DNA from: Micromonospora cathayae
GTDB lineage: Bacteria; Actinomycetota; Actinomycetes; Mycobacteriales; Micromonosporaceae
Assembly (NCBI RefSeq): GCF_028993575.1
Contig: NZ_CP118615.1
Span: 2,852,001-2,916,000 of the forward strand
DNA length: 64,000 nucleotides
Direction: 5' to 3'
Positions within the stretch are counted from its first letter, which is position 1; the number at the start of each line of letters is the position of its first letter. Positions 25,323 through 36,359 of the stretch are shown piece by piece. A program made the position numbers and the translations under genes. The notes under the pieces were generated by a model, which was given only the letters and a program-made list of their open reading frames with translations, was not told where the DNA came from and did not search any database.

Positions 25323-25543
25323 GACTGCCCCGGCTGCGTCGGCGGACCGGTTCCCCGCCGACCCAGCCGGCTCCCCGGCCCTCAGCCGTTTTCCCCCGGC
25401 GGGTCCTCAGCCGCCCAGCCCGCCGACCCGCCGGTTCCCCCGGCCCTCACCGGGCCGCCGCGCCACTACTCCCCTGGCGTCGGGTTGCGTGGCAACCGTC
25501 CCACGGGCTGCCCCCCGCTCGCAGGTTGCGCCGACCGGGCAGC
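25323..25543. other. gap with degenerate Pro-codon-like repeats
   Basis: Two hundred and twenty bases with recurring ccggctcccc/ggccctcagccg/gccgacccgcc words, similar in style to the 3'-end repeats elsewhere but without clear unit length. No promoter, RNA or coding signal was recognised. Confidence 0.4.
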
Positions 25544-26554
25544 ATGACCGTCATGATCGACGCCGCGCCCCGCCGCGCCTCCGGGTCCCTCTTCGGTCTC
25601 GCCTACGGTGACGCGCTCGGCAAACCCACCGAGTTCCTGACCGTCGACGAGATCGTCCGCCGGTACGGGCCGACCGGCCCCCGGGAGCTGACCGGGAACC
25701 CGGCCCTGGTCACCGACGACACCCAGATGGCGCTGGCGGTGGCCTGGGCACTGCACGACGCCCCGGCACTGACCCCGGCCGTGGTCGAGCCGCTGCTGCG
25801 CCGGCGCTTCCTGGACTGGGCGGCCAGCCCGGACAACAACCGGGCTCCCGGCATGACCTGTCTGCGGGCCTGCGCCGAGTTGTCCCGGGGAATGCGCTGG
25901 CAGGAGGCGACCCAGGCCGGCTCGAAGGGCTGCGGCGCGAACATGCGGGTCACCCCGGTCGGCCTGCTCGACGTCGACCTCGACACGCTCGCCGGACTGG
26001 CCCAGTTGCAGGCCGGCCTGACCCACGGCCATCCGACCGGGTTGGCCGCCAGCGAGCTGACCGCGTACGCCGTCCGGGTGCTACGGGCCGGCGCGACCCT
26101 GGCCGAGCTGCCGGACCTGCTGGTCGGGCACGCCCAACGGCAGCGCCGGGTCTACCACCACGACTGGCTGGGTGACCTCTGGCAGCGTCCGGGAGTGACC
26201 GATCCGGCCATGTTCATCATGCGGGGCTGGGACGAGTGCCTGGCTGTCCTGGCCCGGCTGACCAGGGCGCTGGCCGGCCCCGACGACGGTGGCGATCCGT
26301 GCCGGTACACCGGGGAGGGCTGGGTGGCGGAGGAGGCGTTGGCCACCGCGCTGTTCTGTGCCGTACGGCATGCCGACGACCCGGTCACCGCGCTGGCCCG
26401 GGGGGCGACCACCGGCGGCGACTCCGATTCGATCGCCGCCCTGGCCGGCGCGTTCCTCGGTGCCGCTTACGGCATGGCCGCCTGGCCGGCCGACTGGGCC
26501 ACCCGCATCGAGTACGCCAACCAGCTCACCGCCTTAGCCTCCCCCCAGGACTAA
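25544..26554 (+). CDS. ADP-ribosylglycohydrolase (DraG/ARH family)
   Basis: A 336-residue ADP-ribosyl hydrolase-type protein that would remove ADP-ribose from proteins or small molecules in a dinuclear metal site. Metal-binding motifs are present: D58-D59-T60 (VTDDTQMAL) near the N-terminus and D293/D295 (TGGDSDSIA) near the C-terminus, with the SLFGLAYGDALGKPTEF start of the family and a GAFLGAAYGM loop. A second ATG at 25553 is possible. Monocistronic, converging on the MazF-like gene across the second palindromic element. The modified target is unknown; no ADP-ribosyltransferase or DarT-like gene adjoins. Confidence 0.85.
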   Translation: MTVMIDAAPRRASGSLFGLAYGDALGKPTEFLTVDEIVRRYGPTGPRELTGNPALVTDDTQMALAVAWALHDAPALTPAVVEPLLRRRFLDWAASPDNNRAPGMTCLRACAELSRGMRWQEATQAGSKGCGANMRVTPVGLLDVDLDTLAGLAQLQAGLTHGHPTGLAASELTAYAVRVLRAGATLAELPDLLVGHAQRQRRVYHHDWLGDLWQRPGVTDPAMFIMRGWDECLAVLARLTRALAGPDDGGDPCRYTGEGWVAEEALATALFCAVRHADDPVTALARGATTGGDSDSIAALAGAFLGAAYGMAAWPADWATRIEYANQLTALASPQD

Positions 26555-26594
26555 CCCCCTACCCCTCCCTTCCCCCTCCCGGCCGCTCCGGGCA

Positions 26595-26676
26595 CCTCTC
26601 GCCCCGTTGATCATGAAGTTAGCGTCACCGACACGCCGGATTGACGGTAATAACTTCATGATCAACGGGGCGAGAG
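26595..26676. repeat. palindromic intergenic element, copy 2
   Basis: Left arm 26595-26627 (cctctcgccccgttgatcat onward) pairs with 26642-26676, with a small bulge near the loop. The core gccccgttgatcatgaagttag and the loop word cgacacgccgga match copy 1 at 3250-3330. Again it stands between convergent genes and is flanked by C-rich DNA on the left and G-rich on the right. Confidence 0.85.
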
Positions 26677-26729
26677 AGGGGGCCGGGGCGGGGGTTCGGT
26701 GGGGAGGGGGCTTGCGTGCTCGCTCGCTG

Positions 26730-29622
<2,893 letters not shown>

Positions 29623-29787
29623 TCGCGGGGTCTTGCGGGTGACTGGCGGCGTATACCAACTTAGTTACGACTACGACCGATTCGCGGCTGTCCTGCCGGG
29701 AAATTCCTCGCCACAGGCGTTTGATGGGGAGCACGGCGTGGCACCGGGCCACGCCGCCCGACCCGGACCGACACCTCGGGAGGTGCG

Positions 29788-32700
29788 ATGGACGCCGCCG
29801 ACCTGCGGAACTGCGTACCCCCTGCCCGGGTGGGGCCGTTCTTCGGGTTCGTCGGCGCGACGGTCGTACTGGCCCTGTTGCTCGCCGGCCGGCCGCTCGG
29901 CATGCTCCCCGGTGACCTGCCCGAACTCCCCGCAGCCTTCTGGATCATGGCGGCGCTCGCCGTGGTCTGCGACGCGCGGCCCTTCGTACCGCCCGGCCAG
30001 CGGCACACCTCGGCGGTCTTCCCGTCGATCTGCTTCACCTTCGCCATCCTGATCGCCTGGGGGATCGGACCGGCGGTGGCGGTACAGACCGCCGCGGTGG
30101 TCGTCTCCGGGTGGCGGATGCGGCACGCCGCCTGGCGGAGCATCTTCAACGCCGCCCAGTACGCGTCCGCGCTCGCCGTCGCGTACGCGGTCGTCCAGCT
30201 CGGTCCCGGCATGGCCTTCGACGACGACCGCCTGCACTGGAGCGGCGCGGTCGCCGTGGCCGGCGCCGGGCTGGCCTGGTTCGTGGTCAGCTACGGCCTG
30301 GTCAGCACGGCGGTACGGATGCGCTTCGGTGATCCGTGGTGGCCGACCGTCCGGCGTGGGCTCGGGTTCGAGCTGCTGGCCACCGGCTCGCTGCTGCTGC
30401 TCGCCCCGGTGCTGGTGGCCGCCGCCCGGGCCAGCGCGGCACTGATCCCGCTGGTGCTGGTGCCACTGTTCGCGGTCTACCGGATGGCCCGCCTCTCCGC
30501 CGACCAGGAGCGGCTGGCCGGGCTCGACCCGCTGACCGGGCTGCCCAACCGCAAGGCGCTGCTGATCGAGGTCGCCGAGCAGGTACGCCGGCATGCCGAG
30601 CGGGCCACCAAGGGCGCGCCCAACGCGCACCTGGCGTTGCTCCTGATCGACCTGGACCGGTTCAAGAACGTCAACGACGCCCTCGGGCACGAGGTCGGTG
30701 ACCGGCTGCTGGTGGCGGTGAGCGCCCGGCTGACCTCGGCCCTCGGCTCCCGGGACCTGGTGGCCCGGCTCGGCGGCGACGAGTTCGCGGTCGTCGCGAC
30801 CGGGCTGACCGGGGTGGACGACGCCCGCCGGGTCGCCGACCGGGTGGTGCGGGCGCTCGCCGAGCCGGTCCCGTTGGACGGGCTGCCGCTGGACGTGGGC
30901 GGCTCCATCGGTATCGCTCTCTACCCGGAGCACGGTGAGGACTTCGCCACCCTGATGCGCCACGCCGACGTGGCGATGTACGACGCCAAACACCGCAACG
31001 ACACGGTCGCGGTGTACGCCGCCGAGTCCGACCACAACTCCGCCGAGCGGCTCGGCCTTCTCGCCGACCTGCGCCGGGTGCTGGAGTCCGGTACGGCGTC
31101 GGCCGGCGGTGCCATCCCGGTCAGCGGTGCGGTCCCAGCCGGCGGTGCTACCACGGTCGGCGGTGCTACCACGGTCGGCGGTGCTGCCCTGGCCGCTTCG
31201 GCGACGGCTGCTCCGGCCGGTCCAGTGACGGATGCTCCGCCCCGTTCTGCTGCGGCTGCGCCGGCTGGTGCGGCGGGGACCGATCCGGCTGTTCCCGCTG
31301 GTCCGGACCGGCCGGTCGATCCGCGTCCGGCGGCCGATTCGGGTCGGTCGGCCGATTCGGGTCGGTCGGCCGATCAGGGTTCGCCGGTCGATTCGGGTCC
31401 GTCGGTTGATTCGGGCCTGTCGGGCGCTACGACCGGTGCCCGGGGCGGCGATGGTGCCGCGTTGCCCACCTCCACGCCCGCCGCCGACGTCCCCACGGTG
31501 CCTGCTCAGGCGGACGGTGCGGATGGTCGTCGGGGCGGCCGGTGGTGGGGTGGCCGGCGGCGGAACCGGAGCGCGGCGCACCAGGACGAGCTGATCAACC
31601 AGATCATCACCAGTGCCGACCCGGTCCGCCGCCGCGCCGGTCGCCCCGGTGATTCCCCCGCCCCGTCGACACCCGAGCCGGACCGGTCCGTACGCCGGAA
31701 GAGGCCCGGCGGGGCGGAAGGGGCCGGGACGTCGGGCGGGGCGGAAGGAGCCGGGACATCGGGCGTGGTGGACGGGCCCGGGAGGTCGGGCGTGACCGGC
31801 CGGGACCGGCCGGGTCCCGGAGCCGTAACTCCGTCCGAGCTGTCGGGCCCTGGCGTCGCCGGGCCGGCCGGCCTGTTGTCGACCGGTACCTCCGAACCAT
31901 CCGGCCCGATACGGTCCGGTACCGCCGACATGCCCGCCCTGGGGAGCCTCGGGCCCGCCGGTCCCGATCCTGTTCCAGCGGGGGCCATCGGCACCGGGGC
32001 GCAGGTCGAGGTCGGCGATCCGGGCGTGATCACGATGTACTACCAGCCGCAGGTCTGCATCGCCACCGGGGAGGTGGTCGGGGTCGAGGCGCTGCTGCGC
32101 TGGCGGCACCCCCGCCGGGGCATGGTCGACCCGGAGGAGCTGATCCGGGTCGCCGAGCAGAGCGCGGTGATGCGACTGCTCACCCGCCGGGTGGTCGACG
32201 ACGTGGTGACGCAGCTCGCCAGGTGGTCGGCCGCCGGCAGCACGTTACGGGCGGCGCTCAACGTCAGCGTCCGGGACCTGCACACCGGGGAGATCGCCGA
32301 GCAGATCGCCGACCGGCTCACCCGGCACGGGGTACGCCCCGAACGGCTGCAACTGGAGATCACCGAGGGCGCGCTGATGGCCGACCCGCGTCGGGTCCTC
32401 GACACCATCTCCAAGCTGCACCGGATCGGGGTGGCCATCGCGCTGGACGACTTCGGCACCGGCTACTCCTCGCTGCAACACCTGCGGCGGCTGCCGCTGT
32501 CCGAGGTGAAGGTCGACCGGTCGTTCGTTCTCGGCATGGCCGACGACTCCGACGACGCGGCGATCGTCCGGTCGATGATCGAGCTGGCCGGGGCGCTCGG
32601 CCTGCGGGTGGTCGCCGAGGGCGTGGAGGACGAGCGGACCTGGCGGCTGCTGCACGCCGCCGGCTGCGACGTGGCGCAGGGGTGGTTCTTCGCCCGCCCG

Positions 32701-32793
32701 ATGCCGGCCGACGAACTGACCGCCTGGCTGGCCCGGTACCGGCCGGTCCGCCCGACCGGGGTCACCCGGACCCGGTCCCGGCGGCACGGCTGA
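29788..32793 (+). CDS. membrane GGDEF-EAL protein (cyclic-di-GMP synthase/phosphodiesterase)
   Basis: A 1001-residue protein: N-terminal membrane sensor of about seven helices (residues 1-225), GGDEF domain (DPLTGLPNR from 247; GGDEF at 329-333 intact; no RxxD inhibitory site) and EAL domain (EAL at 767-769). The EAL catalytic set is complete: E767, NVSVRDL, LEITEG, DDFGTGYSS, VKVDRSF, VAEGVE and AQGWFFARP, so both synthesis and hydrolysis of c-di-GMP are possible. The odd feature is about 300 low-complexity residues (435-742) between the first EAL helix (LLADLRRVLESG) and its first strand (MYYQPQ), where normal proteins have almost none. ATG at 29788 follows gggaggtgcg. Monocistronic. Confidence 0.92.
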   Translation: MDAADLRNCVPPARVGPFFGFVGATVVLALLLAGRPLGMLPGDLPELPAAFWIMAALAVVCDARPFVPPGQRHTSAVFPSICFTFAILIAWGIGPAVAVQTAAVVVSGWRMRHAAWRSIFNAAQYASALAVAYAVVQLGPGMAFDDDRLHWSGAVAVAGAGLAWFVVSYGLVSTAVRMRFGDPWWPTVRRGLGFELLATGSLLLLAPVLVAAARASAALIPLVLVPLFAVYRMARLSADQERLAGLDPLTGLPNRKALLIEVAEQVRRHAERATKGAPNAHLALLLIDLDRFKNVNDALGHEVGDRLLVAVSARLTSALGSRDLVARLGGDEFAVVATGLTGVDDARRVADRVVRALAEPVPLDGLPLDVGGSIGIALYPEHGEDFATLMRHADVAMYDAKHRNDTVAVYAAESDHNSAERLGLLADLRRVLESGTASAGGAIPVSGAVPAGGATTVGGATTVGGAALAASATAAPAGPVTDAPPRSAAAAPAGAAGTDPAVPAGPDRPVDPRPAADSGRSADSGRSADQGSPVDSGPSVDSGLSGATTGARGGDGAALPTSTPAADVPTVPAQADGADGRRGGRWWGGRRRNRSAAHQDELINQIITSADPVRRRAGRPGDSPAPSTPEPDRSVRRKRPGGAEGAGTSGGAEGAGTSGVVDGPGRSGVTGRDRPGPGAVTPSELSGPGVAGPAGLLSTGTSEPSGPIRSGTADMPALGSLGPAGPDPVPAGAIGTGAQVEVGDPGVITMYYQPQVCIATGEVVGVEALLRWRHPRRGMVDPEELIRVAEQSAVMRLLTRRVVDDVVTQLARWSAAGSTLRAALNVSVRDLHTGEIAEQIADRLTRHGVRPERLQLEITEGALMADPRRVLDTISKLHRIGVAIALDDFGTGYSSLQHLRRLPLSEVKVDRSFVLGMADDSDDAAIVRSMIELAGALGLRVVAEGVEDERTWRLLHAAGCDVAQGWFFARPMPADELTAWLARYRPVRPTGVTRTRSRRHG
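31090..32010 (+). repeat. in-frame minisatellites in the GGDEF-EAL gene
   Basis: Several arrays with units divisible by three: 18-bp ggcggtgctaccacggtc from 31141 (2.5 copies); five 18-bp gattcgggtcggtcggcc-like units at 31335-31423 (DSGRSA, DSGRSA, DQGSPV, DSGPSV, DSGLSG); 27-bp units coding GGAEGAGTS from about 31708. One non-repetitive charged segment (HQDELINQIITSADPVRRR, near 31580-31640) interrupts them. Confidence 0.8.
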
Positions 32794-32824
32794 CGACCAC
32801 CGCACGCCCGGCGGCACGGCTGAC
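32777..32824 (+). repeat. direct repeat spanning the GGDEF-EAL stop codon
   Basis: Identical 18-bp copies cccggcggcacggctgac at 32777-32794 and 32807-32824. The first holds the stop TGA (32791-32793). cggcggcggcgcgg then repeats twice further on (to about 32855). Confidence 0.85.
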
Positions 32825-32979
32825 CGGCGGCGGCGCGGACCGGCGGCGGCGCGGAGGGGGAGTCGGGGACGGGGCTGACGTGCGTGACAATAGACTCGCT
32901 CGGGTCACCGTGTGGGTTTTCGCCGCACGGTCGGCGTACCGCCCGAACCAGCAGCAGCACCATCACGAAGGGGGCACCG

Positions 32980-33285
32980 ATGGCCGCCATCTCCCGCGAG
33001 GAGGTCGCGCACCTGGCGCGCCTGTCGCGGCTCGCCGTCACGGAGGAGGAGCTGGACACCTTCGCCGGCCAGCTCGACGTGATCCTCCAGGCGGTCGCCC
33101 AGGTCGGTGAGGTCGCCGCGGCGGACATCCCGCCGACCTCGCACTCGGTGCCGCTGACGAACATCCTCCGCGAGGACGTCGTGGTGCCCGGCCTGACCCC
33201 CGCCGAGGCGCTGTCGGGCGCACCGGACGCCGAGGAGCAGCGGTTCCGCGTCCCGCGGATCCTGGACGAGGATGTGGCTTCATGA
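32980..33285 (+). CDS. gatC: aspartyl/glutamyl-tRNA amidotransferase subunit C
   Basis: The 101-residue GatC subunit, which wraps GatA and GatB in the GatCAB complex that converts Glu-tRNA(Gln) and/or Asp-tRNA(Asn) to the amidated forms. Family sequence: [20 protein letters not shown], then [20 protein letters not shown] and the C-terminal [12 protein letters not shown] at 32980 follows gaaggggg; its stop overlaps gatA by four bases (ATGA). First gene of the gatCAB operon; the preceding 186 bp hold the GGDEF-EAL 3' repeats and presumably the promoter. Confidence 0.95.
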   Translation: MAAISREEVAHLARLSRLAVTEEELDTFAGQLDVILQAVAQVGEVAAADIPPTSHSVPLTNILREDVVVPGLTPAEALSGAPDAEEQRFRVPRILDEDVAS

Positions 33286-34757
33286 CCGACCTGATCACGC
33301 TGAGCGCGGCCGAGCTGGCCGGCCTGGTCGCCTCCGGTGAGACCTCCGCCGTCGAGGTGACCCGGGCCCACCTGGACCGGATCGCCGCCGTCGACGACCG
33401 GGTGCACGCCTTCCTGCACGTCGACACCGACGGCGCGCTGGCCGCCGCCCGGGACGTCGACGCCCGCCGGGCCGCCGGCGAGCAGCTCGGCCCGCTGGCC
33501 GGGGTGCCGGTCGCGGTCAAGGACGTGCTCACCACCAAGGGCGTGCCGACCACCGTCGGCTCGAAGATCCTGGAGGGCTGGCGTCCGCCGTACGACTCGA
33601 CGATCGTCGAGCGGCTCCGCGCCGCCGGCACGGTGATGCTCGGCAAGACCAACATGGACGAGTTCGCGATGGGCTCCTCCACCGAGTACTCCGCGTACGG
33701 CCCGACCCGTAACCCGTGGGACCTGGACCGCATCCCGGGCGGCTCGGGTGGCGGCAGCGCCGCCGCGCTGGCCGCGTACGAGGCTCCGCTGTCCATCGGT
33801 TCGGACACCGGCGGCTCGATCCGCCAGCCGGGCGCGGTCACCGGTACGGTCGGCGCGAAGCCCACCTACGGCGGCACCTCCCGGTACGGCCTGGTGGCGT
33901 TCTCGTCCTCGCTGGACACCCCCGGCCCGTGCGCGCGTACCGTGCTGGACGCGGCGCTGCTGCACGCGGTGATCGGCGGACACGACCCGCGTGACTCCAC
34001 CTCGATCCCGCAGCCGGTGCCGGACGTGGTGGCCGCCGCGAAGCTCGGCGCGACCGGCGACCTGACCGGCGTGAGGCTGGGCATCGTCACCGAGTTCTCC
34101 GGGGACGGGGCCGAGCCGGGTGTGCTGGCCGCGTTCCGGGACTCGGTGGAGGCGCTGACCAAGCTCGGCGCGGAGATCGTCGAGGTGTCCTGCCCGAACT
34201 TCAAGTACGCGCTGCCGGCGTACTACCTGATCGCGCCGAGCGAGTGCTCGTCGAACCTGGCCCGGTTCGACGGGGTGCGGTTCGGGCTGCGGGTCGGCGA
34301 CGACGGCAACCGGTCGCTGGAGGAGGTCATGTCGCTGACCCGGGACGCCGGTTTCGGCCCCGAGGTCAAGCGCCGGATCATGCTCGGCACGTACGCCCTG
34401 TCGTCCGGCTACTACGACGCCTACTACGGGCAGGCGCAGAAGGTCCGGACGCTGATCACCCGGGACTTCACCGCCGCCTTCGAGCAGGTCGACGCGCTGA
34501 TCTCGCCGACCACGCCGTTCGTGGCGTTCCCGATGGGCTCGCGCACCTCCGACCCGTACCAGATGTACCTGGCGGACCTGTTCACCATTCCGACGAACCT
34601 CTACGGCGGGCCGGGCATCTCGGTGCCGTGCGGCCTGTCCGAGGGGCTGCCGGTCGGGTTCCAGGTCATGGCCCCGACCATGGCCGACGACCGGATGTAC
34701 CGGGTCGCCGCCGCGCTGGAGAGCGCCGTCGGCACGTTCACCCCGCCCGCGCTGTGA
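33282..34757 (+). CDS. gatA: aspartyl/glutamyl-tRNA amidotransferase subunit A
   Basis: The 491-residue glutamine-hydrolysing subunit of GatCAB, an amidase-signature enzyme. The Ser-cisSer-Lys triad is K80 (GVPVAVKDV), S155 ([10 protein letters not shown]) and S179 ([11 protein letters not shown]), with the spacing of the family. The C-terminal half carries [18 protein letters not shown] and the [16 protein letters not shown] block. Released ammonia would pass by a channel to GatB. Overlaps gatC by four bases and precedes gatB by 13 bp. Unlike the M. tuberculosis order as I recall it, no pfkA lies between gatA and gatB. Confidence 0.96.
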   Translation: MTDLITLSAAELAGLVASGETSAVEVTRAHLDRIAAVDDRVHAFLHVDTDGALAAARDVDARRAAGEQLGPLAGVPVAVKDVLTTKGVPTTVGSKILEGWRPPYDSTIVERLRAAGTVMLGKTNMDEFAMGSSTEYSAYGPTRNPWDLDRIPGGSGGGSAAALAAYEAPLSIGSDTGGSIRQPGAVTGTVGAKPTYGGTSRYGLVAFSSSLDTPGPCARTVLDAALLHAVIGGHDPRDSTSIPQPVPDVVAAAKLGATGDLTGVRLGIVTEFSGDGAEPGVLAAFRDSVEALTKLGAEIVEVSCPNFKYALPAYYLIAPSECSSNLARFDGVRFGLRVGDDGNRSLEEVMSLTRDAGFGPEVKRRIMLGTYALSSGYYDAYYGQAQKVRTLITRDFTAAFEQVDALISPTTPFVAFPMGSRTSDPYQMYLADLFTIPTNLYGGPGISVPCGLSEGLPVGFQVMAPTMADDRMYRVAAALESAVGTFTPPAL

Positions 34758-34770
34758 GTCAGGAGCTTCG

Positions 34771-36267
34771 ATGACCACGACCCTGCCCGCGTACGACGAG
34801 GTCGTCGCGCGCTACGAACCGGTGATCGGCCTGGAGACCCACGTCGAGCTGGGCACGAACACCAAGATGTTCTGCGGCTGCCCGACCGACTTCGGGGGCG
34901 AGCCGAACACCCGGGTCTGCCCGGTCTGCCTGGGCCTGCCCGGTTCGCTGCCGGTGGCGAACAAGGCCGCCATCGAGGCGACCATCCGGATCGGGCTGGC
35001 GCTGAACTGCTCCATCGCGTCCTGGTGCCGGTTCGCCCGGAAGAACTACTTCTACCCGGACATGCCGAAGAACTTCCAGATCAGCCAGTACGACGAGCCG
35101 CTCTGCGTGGACGGGTACCTGGACGTCGAGGTGAACGGCGAGCTGGTCCGGATCGGCATCGAGCGGGTGCACCTGGAGGAGGACACCGGCAAGACCCTGC
35201 ACGTGGGCGGGGCCACCGGCCGGATCCACGGGGCGACCGAGTCGCTGGTCGACTACAACCGGGCCGGCATCCCCCTCGTCGAGATCGTCACCAAGCCGGT
35301 CCCCGGCACCGGGGCGCTCGCCCCCGAGGTGGCCCGCGCGTACGTCACCGAGCTGCGCGACGTGCTCCGCTCACTGGGCGTCTCCGACGTCCGGATGGAG
35401 GAGGGCTCGCTGCGCTGCGACGTCAACACCTCCCTGAACAAGCCCGGCGAGGAGTGGGGCACCCGCACCGAGACCAAGAACGTCAACTCGCTGCGGTCGG
35501 TGGAGCGGGCGGTCCGTTCGGAGATGCTGCGCCAGGCGATGGTGCTCGACTCGGGCGGCCGGATCACCCAGGAGACCCGGCACTTCCACGAGGACACCGG
35601 CGACACCACCCCGGGCCGGTCCAAGGAGACCGCCACCGACTACCGGTACTTCCCGGAGCCGGACCTGGTGCCGCTCGCGCCGGACGCCGACTGGGTGGCC
35701 GGGCTGAAGGCGGCCCTGCCGGAGCTGCCCCGGCTGCACCGCCGCCGCCTCCAGCAGGAGTGGGGCCTGTCCGACGCCGACATGCAGTCGGTGCTGAACG
35801 CCGGCGCGGTCGAGCTGATCGAGGCGACCGTGGCCGCCGGGGCCACCCCGGCCGCCGCTCGCAAGTGGTGGCTGGGCGAACTGTCCCGGCGGGCCAACGA
35901 GACCGGCGTGGAACTGGCCGATGTCGGGGCCACCCCGGCGCAGGTCGCCGAACTCCAGGGCCTGGTCGACGCGGGCAAGCTCAACGACAAGCTGGCCCGG
36001 ACGGTCCTGGAGGGCGTGGTGGCCGGCGAGGGTACCCCGACCGACATCATGACCAACCGGGGTCTGGAGGTCGTCTCGGACACCGGCGCGCTCACCGCCG
36101 CCGTGGACGAGGCGATCGCCGCCAACCCCGACATCGCCGACAAGATCCGCAGCGGCAAGGTCGCCGCCGCGGGCGCGCTGGTCGGGGCGGTCATGAAGAC
36201 CACCCGGGGCCAGGCCGACGCCAAGACCGTCCGCGAGCTGATCCTGGAGCGCCTCGGCGCATCCTGA
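34771..36267 (+). CDS. gatB: aspartyl/glutamyl-tRNA amidotransferase subunit B
   Basis: The 498-residue tRNA-binding and kinase subunit of GatCAB. N-terminal cradle domain with [20 protein letters not shown], Cys-rich zinc-type region (FCGCP...RVCPVC), [36 protein letters not shown], then helical and YqeY-like tail domains ([40 protein letters not shown]). Shine-Dalgarno caggagc lies just before the ATG. Last gene of gatCAB, followed by a two-part hairpin terminator at 36288-36321. Confidence 0.96.
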   Translation: MTTTLPAYDEVVARYEPVIGLETHVELGTNTKMFCGCPTDFGGEPNTRVCPVCLGLPGSLPVANKAAIEATIRIGLALNCSIASWCRFARKNYFYPDMPKNFQISQYDEPLCVDGYLDVEVNGELVRIGIERVHLEEDTGKTLHVGGATGRIHGATESLVDYNRAGIPLVEIVTKPVPGTGALAPEVARAYVTELRDVLRSLGVSDVRMEEGSLRCDVNTSLNKPGEEWGTRTETKNVNSLRSVERAVRSEMLRQAMVLDSGGRITQETRHFHEDTGDTTPGRSKETATDYRYFPEPDLVPLAPDADWVAGLKAALPELPRLHRRRLQQEWGLSDADMQSVLNAGAVELIEATVAAGATPAAARKWWLGELSRRANETGVELADVGATPAQVAELQGLVDAGKLNDKLARTVLEGVVAGEGTPTDIMTNRGLEVVSDTGALTAAVDEAIAANPDIADKIRSGKVAAAGALVGAVMKTTRGQADAKTVRELILERLGAS

Positions 36268-36287
36268 GCGGTACCGTTCTGCCAGCC

Positions 36288-36321
36288 GGGGCACCCTGTC
36301 GCACCTGATGCGGGGTGCCCC
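36288..36321 (+). terminator. terminator of the gatCAB operon
   Basis: ggggcaccc (36288-36296) pairs with gggtgcccc (36313-36321), and inside the loop cgca/tgcg extends the stem. It begins 21 bases after the gatB stop. Confidence 0.75.
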
Positions 36322-36359
36322 GCCCCACACCACCCTCACCCCTCAGCAGGAGTTCAACG

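Noticed and set aside
29671..32109. Minus-strand open frame of about 810 codons opposite the GGDEF-EAL gene
   Set aside because: Repetitive Arg/Gly-rich translation with no domain; the plus strand has intact GGDEF and EAL motifs.
32463..34778. Minus-strand open frame opposite gatC and gatA
   Set aside because: Shadow of certain genes; Arg/Gly/His-rich composition without motifs.
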